From assembly GCF_027943255.1 (NCBI RefSeq), contig NC_072895.1, positions 49,264,001-49,328,000 on the forward strand: 64,000 bases of DNA, in the 5' to 3' direction. This stretch comes from Anastrepha obliqua. Its lineage: Eukaryota; Arthropoda; Insecta; Diptera; Tephritidae. The notes below the pieces were generated by a model, which made no database searches, was not told the origin of the DNA, and worked only from the letters and a program-made list of their open reading frames with translations. The position numbers and the translations under genes are program-made. Positions 31,431-43,587 of the stretch are shown here, one piece after another. The first letter of the stretch is position 1. Each line of letters opens with the position of its first letter.

Positions 31431-33824
31431 CCCTAGACGGACATTCTTCGTCGTTTCGACGACGCTCGATTGTATTTAACTGCTTATCATAATTTCCGTT
31501 CATTGCTTTTCTTCAATTTTTCGTACAGCTTTAGTCGTTGCTGAGCTTTAGTTGTGAGCGTACGTTCATCTGTGCTAGTTGCTTGTAAATACTGTTTGAA
31601 AAAATTTGTGTCGTCGAAACGACGAAGAATGTCTTTTGTGTGACTTTTGCAACAAAATAATATATCGCTTTTAGAATTTTGTTTGTCTTAAAAACTTTTA
31701 TATATATAATTCAATTCGACATGACAAAACAAGCCTTTTTGAATGACAAGAAAATTGAAAAGTTTCTTGCTGAAGACGATGACTTAATAGATTCGGATGA
31801 AGATGATTATGCCATTGGCGAGATTGACACAGACTTGGGGGAGCTAAGGGACGAAGAAAATTCTTCTGAAGAGGTTTCTGCAGACGAAGACGATATCCCG
31901 TTGAATTTGTTGCTTGAAGAGTCTGATATGATTACTTTCTCAAAAACCATATTACGTCGAAAAAACCGTCATAAGTGGTCGACGCAAAAAGCTACGTCTC
32001 ATAGATATGGACAAAATATTGTACATCAAGTACGTGGTCCTACTCGCTTGTGCAAAAATATTGTGGATCCACTACAAGTGTTCAGACTTTTTATAACAGA
32101 CGCCATAATTGAAGAAATTGTTGAGTGGACCAACGTCGAAATCAGCACTCGTTCGTGTATTAATTCCTTTGAATCGGCGCAAAGAAAAGAAACAAACAAT
32201 GAGGAAATTGAAGCTTTGATCGGTATATTAGCTTTAGCAGCTGCCATGAGGGATAACCACCTCTCAATTGCAGAGTTATTTGATTAGTCCTACTCTGGAT
32301 CAAAATACCTATCCTCAATGACTCACAACAGATTCAAATTTCTAATGTCCTGCTTGCGGTTTGATGATAAGGCAGTACGCGTAGGTTTGATAGCAGACAA
32401 ATTTGCTCCGATAAGAAAGGTATGGGATATTTTTATTCAAAAATGTCGGGAGAATTACACACCAGGGCCCTATATGACCATTGACGAGCAGTTAGTTCCA
32501 TTCAGAGGTAGATGTGGTTCTAAAATGTACATACCGAACAAGCCTGCAAAATATGGGCTGAAAATAGTAATGATATGTGACAGCCGAACAAAATACATGG
32601 TAGACGCTAAGACATATTTAGGAAAAGGATCAAGCGATTCTAATTTACCTCTTGCAGAAAACTTTGTTAAAGAGCTAACAAAAAGCATCTACGGCACAAA
32701 TCGAAATGTAAGCATGGATAATTGGTTTACTTCAGTCTCCTTGGCTAAATCTCTTTTAAAAGAACCATATAAATTAACATTGGTTGGAACATAGCGATCG
32801 AACAATAGAGAGATACCTCCAGAGATGAAAGTCAGCAAAGGTCGAAAATGTGGCACTTCAATGTTCGCCTATGACAACGAACTGACCCTCTTGTCATATA
32901 CTATAAGCCAAAACCGAATAAAATAATTTACTTGTTGTCCTCGTTGAATGAAAATGTAACTGTAAATAGCATGACAAAGACGTCACATATGATCGAGTTC
33001 TACAATTCAACAAAAGGTGGTGTAGACACCTTCGACCAAATGTGCAGCGTAATGAGTTGCGCTCGAAAAACCAACCGCTGGCCAATGGCAGTATTTTTTG
33101 GTATACTCAATATGGCTTATATAAATACTCGTAGATATGTTATATACACCCATAATATGTTCCAATTAGGACAGAAACCAATTAGTCGCAGAAAATTTAT
33201 GAAAGGTTTACACTCTGCTCTTACTCAAAAACACTTATATAAAAGACTTAATGTGAAGTGTGGCAGCTCGACAAAATATACAAAGCGGACTTGTTCAACA
33301 TGATGAGAATGCAGAAAACAGTGGAGAGATATCAGCGAGCAAAAAAACAAAGATTTGCGCGATTTGTCCAGCATCCAAACGTCGAATGACCAAATCTTCA
33401 TGCGCGAAATGTCAAAAAAGCTTGTGTGGGGAGCATAAAATTGATCTCTGTGCCTCATGTGCAAAATAAAGTTAAAGACTTATAAAACAGAGTTTTATTT
33501 TTAGTTTTAAGCATAAAATGTACCTTTTTAAAGTATTAATGAATTTTAATTTTTAATATTACTTTTTTGTTGAAGTTTGTCAGAGGCTATGAGCAAAAAA
33601 AAAATTTTTATTGAATATGAATATTTTTAATTTTAAGTTTTATATTATATTAAAATGAATAAACAAGCATTAAAACTATTAAATAAATGTTTAGAGTAAA
33701 ATACTGCATTTATATTTTATTTTTTTTGGGTGTAGGTGCAATCTGAAGAAAGCTTGAAACGAGTGGTCGTCGTTTCGACGAAGAATGTCTTTAGTGTACT
33801 AAAAATATGAATGTCCTTCTAGGG
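31431..33824 (+). mobile_element. piggyBac element, 2.4 kb
   Basis: It begins CCCTAGACGGACATTC and its other end, reverse complemented, begins CCCTAGAAGGACATTC. TTAA flanks it at 31,427-31,430 and 33,825-33,828. Sub-terminal palindromic motifs (TCGTCGAAACGACGA and its variant) recur near 31,448, 31,612 and 33,768, close to GAATGTC. Length and gene content are those of a complete element with a dead transposase. Confidence 0.9.
31721..33469 (+). pseudogene. piggyBac transposase, broken
   Basis: The start MTKQAFLNDKKIEKFL leads into an acidic N-terminal region rich in D and E, usual for piggyBac. The frame stops at TAG (32,285-32,287, LFD-stop-SYSG), then continues in frame as MTHNRFKFLMSCLRFDD. 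Catalytic motifs are YMTIDEQLVPFRGRC (first D), VSMDNWFTSV (second D) and GGVDTFDQM (third D region, in another frame after a break near 32,795-32,940). The C-terminus has a cysteine-rich finger, ICPASKRRM, CAKCQKSLCGEH and CASCAK, in a further frame. At least two stops and two frameshifts make it inactive, although every domain is present in order. Full length would be about 580 residues, normal for the family. Confidence 0.9.
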
Positions 33825-33910
33825 TTAAAGCTTTTCTAGTCGGTTGCAAAACCTCCAGCACATCAAACCTGCCTAAATTTATCACATGAAGCCAGCAGCA
33901 AAATGAAAGC

Positions 33911-35204
33911 ACCTGTATAATTTTGAGACGTTCTGACTATTCTTTTTTCATGTGTGGTGTTCATTCTTTTTTGTTAATTATAGCTCATTCCTTAAATCCA
34001 AATTTCATAGTTTAACAAAAATGTGAAGAATTCCGCAAACTTTGCATCACAATTTTAGGTTTTTAGTTAGAATTTTCAAACAATTTTTACTATTAACTTT
34101 TATAAGCTATTAAATTTAAGTCAAATGATGTAAGTCTGAAGGTGCAAGAAAATTCCGTTGGTTGATAGGTTTTATTCGCATTCGCTAATGGGTCCATTTC
34201 AAAAATGATTAAATTAACTTGTCTCGTTTTGTTTTCGAAAAATCGAATTCGGAAGTCACAAGGACATGCTCTGCCACAATTTCTGTGAAATCTTATGCTG
34301 AAGCTACGCTTAAACATTCACACTAATTCTTCTTATGTTATGCGCGCAATAAAACCTTATTTATTTTAGTTAAAAATCAAACGAAATTTGTTTGCTGGGT
34401 TTTTATTTTTTTTATTTTATGTATGAACTTAAATTTATTGCATCGGAAACGGGGTGTACCAGAATTTGCCCCACGTACTGTTTCTGCGGCAATAACGTTG
34501 AGCAATAAACGCTGATGTACCTACACAAATATACGTGACGAGTACTGAGTAAAATACGCGGCGAAGCAGGAGTAGTTTATGTAGCTATAGTGATGAATCT
34601 TGCTATTATTGGTGGAATGGTATTATATTTTCACTTTATATTGCAATAACATACAAATCAATAAGCACATCAAAGTGAAAAGCGAGCGCGAATAAGCGAA
34701 GTGAACGAAGAACTCCTGAAATGCTCATGCATTCAGTGGAATCAATTCCAAGAAAATAAATTTCATACCCAACGAGAACAAGAAACCGCATACGATAAAT
34801 TATTACTTCATATATTTGTCACGATAGGTAATAGCGAAGACCAGCGATTGTATTTTCGCCACGAAAAAGCTTCTCATAAAAATTATCTGCCGTTCGCATT
34901 GTGTGATTCTGTGTAAAATTGAACGAAGCCCCTTTTTATAGGAAAATATCCGGTTGCTCATTACAAATTGTTGGGAAATATTGGGCATACACCAAACAAA
35001 GTTACGCGCCATTCATGCAGAATTTTGCATATAGTATATATATTAACTGATCAAAATCTAGTCATATTTTGAAGGGCTTACAGCGGAGTTGCCACTACTT
35101 CTAAACCGATTTTTATATCACTACTTCTTTAAATGTTTCTCTGCAGGGCATTTTTTTCATGTGAATTATTATTGTAGCAATACATTCAGAAATACATATA
35201 TAAG
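33911..35204. other. Gene-free stretch
   Basis: AT-rich, with no motifs in the short frames at 34,093-34,317 and 34,701-34,916. Confidence 0.5.
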
Positions 35205-35206
35205 TA

Positions 35207-36024
35207 CAGTGGTGATCAGATAATTAAGTCACTTTATCTTTTTGGAAAATTTGCAATATTTTTCATGCTAAATTTTTGTGGTTACTTTTTCATAAAACAT
35301 TGATTCATTGCATTACAAGAACCACACTTCAACACTTTGCACATATCGCAATATAATTTTCAACTTTTCAACAGGATCTTTAGAAAAATTTTGAGTATGC
35401 AGAAAAGTGTAAGTTGAGAGCAGATTAAAAATCGCGTTGATTTTCTACAATTTTTTTAACCATACAGCATTTTCTTCCATATAGGAAGCTTTCAAACTTG
35501 CGCTTTATATGGAGAAAATGCGCAACACGATCGGGGAAAAAATTATCAAAAATCTACAACATATTTAAGCCACTCTCAACTTGCTTTTGATACTAAAATT
35601 TAGTAGGCTATAAAACTGTTTGCCCAGAAGATTCCTAAATATTTTGATAAAAAAGTTGAAAACTTTGTTCATAATACTTTGAGATTTATTAATTTTTTTT
35701 TTAATTTTGTGCAATGTTCGTTACCGTGGTTTTTAAAGTGTTTGTTGTGTAATTGACTATAGAAATTGACTTTAGAAAAAATTAAGCAAAAAATTTAGCA
35801 TAAAAAATATTGCGATTATTTTGAAACTTTGAATACTTTGTTGATAATTCTTTAATATTTAAAATTTTGTGAATTTTGCACAAAGCAGCAAAATGAATTT
35901 ATCAGGTTTTTGTTATAGGTACAGTGAATTATGTTTTTATTAAAAACTAACGACACAAATTTTATTGAATACCATTACGAATATTATAAAAAGATGAAGT
36001 GACTTAATTATGTGACCGCAAGTG
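35207..36024. mobile_element. Tc1-type MITE, 818 bp
   Basis: The left end CAGTGGTGATCAGATAATTA and the right end reverse complemented CACTTGCGGTCACATAATTA pair, continuing through AGTCACTT(T/C)ATCTTTTT for about 37 bp. TA lies outside both ends. The AATTAAGTCA core is typical of Tc1-like termini. No transposase remnant could be read. Confidence 0.85.
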
Positions 36025-36026
36025 TA

Positions 36027-36920
36027 GATACTGTGAATTTTCTTTCACTTCTAAGGCAATACCTTCTCATTCCAATATGAACCTATTCACATATGTTTAT
36101 AATAAACAGAAGCTCTAGTGTTCATTCGTATCATTCAATACGTTCGTTAGCCCAGTTAGCAATGAATCACAATAAATATTTGCGGCAGGTTAAATATTTG
36201 TCATTAAAGCGCATTTTAAAGAAACCTTAAAAAATTCCACAAAATATTGTCGAAATATTAAAGAAGAACTTCAAGTGAATTTCCCATTTTTAGGATCATT
36301 ATTTTAAGTATATGTATATTGATTGCTTTTGGAGTAAATTCAACTTCTTCATAACTAAATAAGAAGCAGAATTAAAAATCAAAATTTAATCTTGGAGAAA
36401 TAATATTTGAATGACAGTCGTTGGTCACGTAATTTATCAGCTATTCAGTAAATTTCAGTGGGTGCAGTTCCAATTTTAGGCCCAATTGAATTTGTTTTGT
36501 AATACGAGATAGTTATATTATTAGAGGGTGTTTAAATATATCGAATTACGAATACATTCCCTTCAATAGCACACCATCATTATGCATGGTAGACCCGCTA
36601 CATCAGCCACTTGCTGGAAGTGGGCTTATATGGGGAAGGGGAAGGTAATGAGCTCTCCTTGGCCATACACTCAATGAAAGAAGAAAACAGCACTTACTTA
36701 GGATTTCAAACACTTTTTTGAATAGGTTCCCTTTAATTTTGAGCTATGACGACAGCAACGTAAATATGCTGAATCTGACATTACCACTGTAGGGTTAAAT
36801 ACCTATTTTTAATAGTACTAGTAAGTGTGTTCAGAACGTTTGTCATACGAATGCTATTTTTCATTCGCATCGAATACTTTTAGGACTGGTACTTTGGAAT
36901 CCATTTGTACAACATGCATG
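36027..36920. other. Gene-free stretch
   Basis: AT-rich sequence without recognised elements. Confidence 0.5.
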
Positions 36921-36922
36921 TA

Positions 36923-38074
36923 AAGGGTGACCAATTTAGAGGTACCTGATTTCGGGAAAATTCAAATTAATTGTCAATCTTTATTATTTTTGTGTAGAAC
37001 CATTCATGACATTTATTTTTTAAAGATAATCTATTTCAAATGTTGGCCGCAAACGAGCCTATTTTAAATGACTCACTGGAGGACTTCGGTCGGTGACTCG
37101 TGAATAACTTTAGTAACATAGGCTTCTAATGCCTAAATCGAAGTTGGTATATTCACAAAGCATTTAAACTTTACATACCCCCAGAAATAAATGGGCAAAG
37201 GTGTTATATCACACGATCGTGGTGGCCAATCCACTGGTCTGAAAGGAGAAATAAGGGCTGTATGGCAAGTAGGGCCGTCCTGTTGGAACCAAATGTTGTC
37301 GAGATCACTAGCTTCAAGCTTAAATTTTCGGCGTCAAAAAGGCATTAATCATCGTTCGCCATTCACTGTTACATTGGCGCTGCTTTGCCTTTGAAGTAGT
37401 TTGGGCCGATGATTCCTCGAGCGCATAAGGCACAACAAACAGTTGTTTCCAGTGAATGTAACGCTGGTCTTGAATGGCTTCACTCTGCTCTACAGCCCAA
37501 ATACAGCACATTTTGTTATTAACGTGAAAAAAATTCGGTTCCCAAAATGCGGATCTTCGGCGAGTTTTTGAAGGGCCCAACAACCGAAACTATGACTCTT
37601 TGTAAGATTGGCCGGTTTCAAATGCTGGACTTGTTGTATTTTATATGATTTCAAACCAAGATCTTTGTGTAAAATCGCCAAAGCAGATATAATACTACAA
37701 GATAGGGCAAGTTGTTGCGATCGGTGCCGAATCTATTCTTCCGGGTCTTTGCAAAACTCTTATTTATAGCCACATTATTCTCTTCACTCCAGGCTATACG
37801 TGCTCTAATACGTCGAGAATCATCTAGTAATGTAAAATTATTGTCTATTTTGACGATGGTTTGCCGAATAGTGAGTTTGGTAGGATGGTTATGTACACTT
37901 TAAGTTGGCACGAGCGCGAGATGAACTCTTTTCACAGAGCGTCGATTTTCGTAATGCAATTGTACGATTTGGAATCGTTGTTGAGGCGTAAGTCTTTTGA
38001 ATACTAAAAAAAGTGTGGCACGTGATTCATCAAAAAACCTTATTGGGAGAAGTACTTTCAAATTGATCACCCGC
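36923..38074 (-). mobile_element. DD41D element (GGGTGATCA family)
   Basis: Ends read AAGGGTGACCAATTTAGAGG and, reverse complemented, GCGGGTGATCAATTTGAAAG, with TA outside. Copies of the same family lie at 40,821-41,605 and 60,891-62,353. At ~1150 bp this is among the longer copies. Confidence 0.8.
37070..37990 (-). pseudogene. DD41D transposase, heavily broken
   Basis: Minus-strand pieces in several frames: an N-terminal FQIVQLHYENRRSVKRVHL-like stretch near 37,990, KSYKIQQVQHLKPANL near 37,650, FFHVNNKMCCIWAVEQSEA, EWRTMINAFLTPKI, DNIWFQQDGPTCHTA, and WPPRSCDITPLPIYFWGYV. The third catalytic D of PLDxY appears changed to PLPIY. Many frameshifts. Inactive. Confidence 0.72.
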
Positions 38075-38080
38075 TATATG

Positions 38081-38290
38081 TGGGCGGCCGCTATAACCGA
38101 ATAGATTGGCGTGCGACTTACATTCGGTAGGCACCGCTTTCTGAACCAATTGTGAGCATGAAATACGAAATAATAGGATTAAAGAATTGCTGCATAAAAA
38201 TCAAACTATCCATAAATTGGAAGAGGAGCTCGGCCAAATAGCCAAAGCAAAGCCAATTATGTATAAATATGTATATATAATACATACAAG
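38081..38290 (+). repeat. SINE, internally deleted copy
   Basis: The tRNA-like head GGCGGCCGCTATAACCGAAT resembles the 46.5-kb SINE head. The 3' part carries AGAGGAGCTCGGCCAAA and a CAATTATGTATAAATATGTA-type tail. The middle, including box B, is missing. It starts six bases beyond the end of the DD41D element. Confidence 0.65.
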
Positions 38291-39598
38291 TATGTAAAAA
38301 TGTATTGCTGAAAGGCTCTTACTATCTTTTTATTCGTACTTGCTCCATATTGATCACACAAAAGTCCCTGAATCTTCCAGAAGTTTGTTGGTTGAAGAGA
38401 GGTATACATCAGCCTTGATTGCCCAGTACATCCTATATTGCAGTCTCGAGAGTAATTTTAATGTAACTAAATTAAAAGAAAAAGGCAAGGGCTATAGGCT
38501 GTACGCTTCAGCATATTTAATAAGAAATGTACTTAAAAAGTTTTGATAAAAATTATTAGTTTTCAGATTTTATCAATGTTGATAATTTTTAAAGTGAAAT
38601 AGCTTCGGTTTTTTTCACATTTTAATTTTTTTTTGCATATTTTCCAACTGTTTTCAGTTTACTCATTACTCAAGATTTATAAACCAATTTTTCGGATCAC
38701 TTATGTTATATGAATTCCCTCACTCTCACAGTAATAAAAACGTCTTAATTTATTTCTTCCCAAAACAAAACTTGCCTTGAAAAAGGATGCAGAAGTTAGG
38801 GGAACACGACGCATAGCTGGAGGCAACTGTTGAATTTTTTTCCGAAGCACAGGACTTTTATGAGTGTATTAAATTTTCGAAGTCTGCTTAACTTTGCTGA
38901 CAAATTATACTGAAAAATAAAATCGTGCGTTCCATTTGAGACTTTTATTTGAAATCAGGCGCTGAAAGGCAAATCCACAGACAGTATTAAGATAGCCAAG
39001 AAGCTTAAGGTAGCGCTAGAAAACTTTTCCTCTACTAATTTACCGCACACTGATTACACTCAAATGTGGTTTCTATAACCTAAATGAAATTTGGATGAGA
39101 TGTGTGGTTAACTCACATATTCATTAAGTAGCAACTGAACATACAAGGATTTCAATTTAGCAGCTATTTTTAGAAAGTCATAATTATAAGTGTCCATCAT
39201 CATCAATTACGTTCACAAATATTTGTGCATAACTGTGTGAGTAATAAACTGTGTGTTAAAGTGAGTATAAGAAGATGCTGAGTAGCATACGCGTGGTCAG
39301 TAAACGAAATGACTGCTGAATGTGCGGTTGTACCCTAACGAAAATGTGTAAACAGAAATAGAGATGCAAAGGCCTAAGGAGCAAGTAGCAGTACTTGGTA
39401 ACACACAGTGCGCTATTACTGAGAGGAAAGCTGCCTTTATATTAAAACTTTTCTATGTATGATACTACTACCTATAGCAACAGGAGTGCCAAGTGGAAAT
39501 AGGCATGACGAAATTGCGCGTAAAACATTTCCACAAAGCATAACAGTTGGCACTATTCAAGGTATTTTGAGGTTCTGTTACACTAATTTTGGCTATTT
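38291..39598. other. Gene-free stretch
   Basis: The open frame at 38,340-38,546 (68 codons) has an ordinary amino acid mix but no motif I recognise, and no support from context. Confidence 0.45.
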
Positions 39599-39599
39599 T

Positions 39600-40775
39600 T
39601 TCGAAGCTATGTGAGTTATTGGGCAACACATCTATATTCTAATCTCCTTATTAAAATATTTATTTTCAAATATTACTCATTTATTATATATTCCAGGTTT
39701 TAGAGATGTGATAACCTCAAGTTTAAATAAAATCTTCCTATCGAATTGTAAAATGTTACACAAGTTTTTTAATTAAATAATTTGAAATGCTTAGGTAAAT
39801 GGCAATACTGTTAAAAAAAACCGACAACATATTTGGATCAATACACCCTTTGTAATATTTTATAATAAAAATAGTTGGTAACACTATTTAAAAAACTTGC
39901 CTAAATACCTTCCGACTAACATCTTTAACCTAGTATTTCAACTACCTCACTTAAGTAATTCATTTTAGTTTTTGATATGTGCTAATCCTGGTAAAGAAAT
40001 GTCTAGATTAAAGCATTCATGGCAGTTTTCGTTTGATTGTAATATATTGCTAAACTAAAATTAAATATTCATAATTTTAAAGTAGGTGGCAACCATACTT
40101 AAAAGGTGCAGTTGAATAACTTATACCTATATCCTAATATCTTAGCCATCTGGCCCATTTAAATTCTTTTTAATTTTTTAGGCTGGTGGCAACTCTATTA
40201 AAAATATATGTAGATTAAAGCTTTCTCAAACAACTTTCCTCTTGTAATATATTACAACAGATATCATACTTAGTTACTTTTAATCTTTGCTTAGGGTGGA
40301 ACCTTGTTTAAAAGGTGTTCCCAAAATATCGTCCTATAAATACCCATTTCCAGATATTTAATTACCCCGTGCTTATCGTTTTAAGTTTTCGATATGTCCC
40401 AATCCTGGTAAAAATAGGGCCGAATGAAAGCTTTTTAACATCTTTTGTTTGATTGCAGGCAACCATAATATTTAGTATTTCTTTTTTAATTTCGGTCAGT
40501 TGGCAACCCTATAGAAACTACTCTTAAGTAACTTCCATTTCAAACCCATATTCAAATATTTTAGTTAATATTTTAGTCCCTTAAATTTTTAAAATTGGTG
40601 GTAACCCTAAAAAAATATATCCAGATTAATATTTTCTACAACAGCTGTCTTTAGACTGCAATATATTGGACAACTAAAATATTTAAGTATGTACTCCATC
40701 TGTTTGTAGATGGCAACCCTGTAAAGAAACTTCTTCTTTTTCCACCTAGCAACCCTGTCTTACCCCTCTAAAAAA
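39600..40775. repeat. Degenerate tandem array, ~100-bp units in ~205-bp dimers
   Basis: A TGGCAACCCT-like phrase followed by A-rich sequence recurs near 39,798, 39,875, 39,983, 40,085, 40,183, 40,293, 40,399, 40,497, 40,587 and 40,708. Spacing is mostly 90-110 bp. Alternate units share more. One type has AGATTAAAGCWTTC and TTTGATTGTAATATATTG; the other has TAACTT..ACC.ATATTC.AATATTTTA. This makes a dimer of about 205 bp. Units have diverged strongly, so the array is old. The left limit is fuzzy. Confidence 0.72.
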
Positions 40776-40820
40776 TAAAGGGAATCCTTTTATAAATATA
40801 ATATACATACATGTGGAAGA

Positions 40821-41605
40821 AAAGGGTGATCAGTTTGGAAATAATTTTTTTTTAATAATAGGAGTTTTTTTGACAGAACATGCATGACTACTGTCAAACT
40901 AAATACATAATTTATTTCAGTATTCATTGAAATTTCATTTTGGAAAGACATACGCCTCAACAACGTTTACAAAACGTACAATTGTATTACCACTCTGTGA
41001 AAAGCTTTCATCAGGCCCATTTTTGGCTTAATGGCTACGTCAATAAACAAATGTGCTGTATTTGCGCATTAACTCCATTAGAAGAGCAATCTGAATCCAT
41101 TCCAAAGCAGCGCCAATGTAATAGTAAATTGCGAACGCTATCGTGCCATGATAAACGACTTTTTGATGCTGGAAATGGAAGCTTGAAGCCAGTGATCTCC
41201 ACAACATTTGGTTCCAACAAGACCGCACTACTTGCCATACAGCCCGTATCTCTCGTCTCGTACCAGAGGATTGCCCACATAGATCGTGTGATATCACACC
41301 TTTGGACTTTTATTTGTGAGGTATGTACAGTCTAAATACTTTGCAGATAGACCAGCTCCGATTGAGGCATTAGAAACCAACATTACTAAAGTTATTCACG
41401 AGATACTAAGGATAGTCCTCCAGTGAGTCATTAAAAATTAGTGTATTACAATTAGCCGAATTACGGCGCAGTTGTGGCCAACATTTGAAAGGGATTATCC
41501 TTAAAAAATAAAATAAATGTAAAAGATATTATATATCATACAAAAATAATAAAAAGTACCCAATCAATTCGAATTTTCGATCATTTCTTTTAATTGATCA
41601 CCCTT
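40821..41605 (+). mobile_element. DD41D element (GGGTGATCA family), deleted copy
   Basis: Ends are AAAGGGTGATCAGTTTGGAA and, reverse complemented, AAAGGGTGATCAATTAAAAG. At about 785 bp it is shorter than the copies at 36.9 and 60.9 kb. Confidence 0.8.
40940..41520 (+). pseudogene. DD41D transposase, broken
   Basis: It begins with a YTPQQRLQNVQLYYHSVKS-like HTH start (ERHTPQQRLQNVQLYY), jumps after FHQAHFWLNGYVNKQMCCI and continues in other frames. LHNIWFQQDRTTCHTA and CDITPLDFYL are legible around 41,200-41,320. The deletion removes the DNA-binding linker. Several stops. Inactive. Confidence 0.7.
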
Positions 41606-41607
41606 TA

Positions 41608-42530
41608 TATTTATTGTATTTTAACCACATACGTATGTTTGTATACTAACCTTTCTATACATTACACACACATATTACCACAAAAAATATACATATGTAT
41701 ATATGCGTACTCGAAGAAATGTAAACAAAGTTCCACCAATTTCTGGCTAATAAATAAATACTGAACATTTATACTATGCAAGTTCTTTCACATCTATAAC
41801 CATAAGGCCATGAGAGATATGCACGCACACGCGTATGCTTTTATATGGTTTGTTTAGACCCAACAAACCTTTTTGCTTGATATTAACTTGAGATGTATTT
41901 CATATGAAATAGCTTTCGTAAGTTTTCAACCTTAATTCTCAAAAGCATGAACAAGCGGATTACAGACTTCTCAACCTAAAAGGCACTTTTTTAAATTATT
42001 ATTTTCTCAGGTGTCTAGTTGAGAAATTGGAAATTCTCCACTTGAACTCAAAGAGATTTTTCCGGTTGGTATGAAATGAAATATTTTTTTGATTTCATAA
42101 TTTTAATTAACTTCTTACTTTATTCAATGCTTTCAATAAATTATATAAAAATAATTTATCAAAATGGTATGTTCCGCACCAAACTATCAACAATTCTAAT
42201 TACTTATATTATATTTTGCAAACAATTTTTACTAAAAGTTTTGCATATAAAAAATTACAAGGAAAATATATTTAAGTGCTTCGAGAAAGTTGTTAATGAT
42301 TTCAAACAAAAGTATCTACTTGCATTTTTACTTTGTGAGCTCAAGACCGGATAAGCAATGGAACAACAAATAAAGTTGTTGTTGTTATTTATTTGTTATA
42401 TTAATTTGCCGATATTTCGACCTCAATTAGAAGTCATATTCAGGAACCCTTGGCTGTGACTGTTCACATTATTGTTCAACCAACATTGAGCTGACAAAAT
42501 AAGAATGCGAAAACTAATTATTTTAAGGCT
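41608..42530. other. Gene-free stretch
   Basis: Microsatellite-like CATA/TATG sequence near 41,640-41,710. The 92-codon frame at 42,076-42,354 is I/L/F/K-rich and without motif. A (GTT)n run and a GATATTTCGACCTCAATTAG phrase near 42,375-42,440 could be the end of an element I cannot name. Confidence 0.45.
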
Positions 42531-42532
42531 AC

Positions 42533-43053
42533 TACAGGGTGTTTTCTAGTGGCATGAGAACTATCCACATCGATAACTATGGTTTTACAGCTGCGAATAG
42601 CGTACTGTGTTGACGTTTCTGGTAATACAGATTAACAAGTCATCATGAATCGTGTAACGCAAAAAAAACGCTTCCAAATTGTGTAAATTTGCTTTGAAAA
42701 AAAAAAAAAATAAATCTGTTTGTGAAATTCATGCTGAAGAAGAGCGAAATATTGAAGAAGACACCGAAATTCTAGAATTGAACTCTTGAATTATTTGTGC
42801 CGCATTTTTGCTAATTGGGCTCATTTATAAATATATATTATTCAGACTTATTGGAAAAAGTAGTCAAAAATGGACTGATCAAACAATTTATGTAACTCAT
42901 AGCCGCGGCCGACATTTGCTAGACACCATATTCAAAAAATAAATGCAATGAAATTATGTACCAGATTATATTATAATAAAAATAAAAAAAACATTCCAAC
43001 AATACTTTTGTTTTGTGTTATCATTTTAAGTTCTCAAGCTCTTAAAAAAATAC
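42533..43053 (+). mobile_element. DD41D element, deletion derivative
   Basis: The left end CAGGGTGTTTTCTAGTGGCA and the right end reverse complemented GAGTATTTTTTTAAGAGC pair weakly; both then reach GAGAAC. The 5' part (ATCGATAACTATGG, then ATGAATCGTG) matches fragments at 19.97 and 57.8 kb. A transposase start (MNRVTQKKRFQIV, then a stop) and a scrap of the C-terminus (KWTDQTIY-like) are all that remain. Confidence 0.65.
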
Positions 43054-43121
43054 TCGGGACAAAAGTTAAAAACATGTTTGATGAAGAGTTTGATATCAAA
43101 TGATGACGAGTGGTTGAGAAG

Positions 43122-43310
43122 TCAGGGTTTATCTGATAGTTGTTGTTGTTGTAGCAGCGTAAACTTGGCCGGATATAAATCCGGGTCGTTTCGGTAACGT
43201 ACCGACTGTCGTGGAAACGATAGTCGAAAGCCCTTGCAGCTAGTACTCTCTTTAATGGTATAAACGATCTTTTTAAAATTGAGGCTTAGGTGTGGGTGAG
43301 AGTCCACAGT
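43122..43310. repeat. Probable dispersed repeat with stem-loop motifs
   Basis: A (GTT)n tract is followed by GTAGCAGCGTAAACTTGGCC, then the perfect inverted repeat CCGGATATAAATCCGG at 43,169-43,184. GACTGTCG..CGATAGTC forms a second possible stem nearby. I recall similar GTT-tracted repeats in tephritid DNA, perhaps LINE 3' ends, but cannot confirm the family. Confidence 0.45.
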
Positions 43311-43587
43311 TCAAAGGTTGGTCAACAATTTTTAAATTTTAAACAGCTGGTTATATCAGAGATAGAAAAAGGACTGGCACATCAAAAAGACTTGACGTTC
43401 TGTTGAGATGTTCTGTTCTGAGACTGTTTGGCGGATTTTTCCTGCAGAGCTCATTGTGGACATTTAAATGATGTAATTTTTCACAAGTAATTGTTAAAAG
43501 TCGTTACATGCTTTATTTTAAAACATTCAGACACGTCCTTTGAAAGACTCTTTATAATTCGAATCTTATTTTAACTTATAAAAACTA

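Larger units (their letters stand above)
30320..33910 (-). mobile_element. LINE RNase H region, interrupted at a TTAA
   Basis: Minus-strand sequence before the interruption (33,829-33,910) and after it (30,320-30,794) forms one LINE fragment. Just past the TTAA it reads KSFKVIVYFISKESEQAKHH, IAIKGADFPSIGLELFCGLS, then a stop. Further on come IGHYR and NRICRLCGKEDETARYVLVS, the cysteine-bearing tail of RNase H-containing LINEs. The foreign 3 kb in between is a MITE plus a piggyBac element. Stops show the LINE was already old. Confidence 0.65.

Noticed and set aside
38340..38546. 68-codon open frame with ordinary composition
   Set aside because: No recognisable motif, and no promoter, splice or repeat context to support a gene.
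42076..42354. 92-codon open frame
   Set aside because: I/L/F/K-rich translation of AT-rich DNA, no motif or supporting context.
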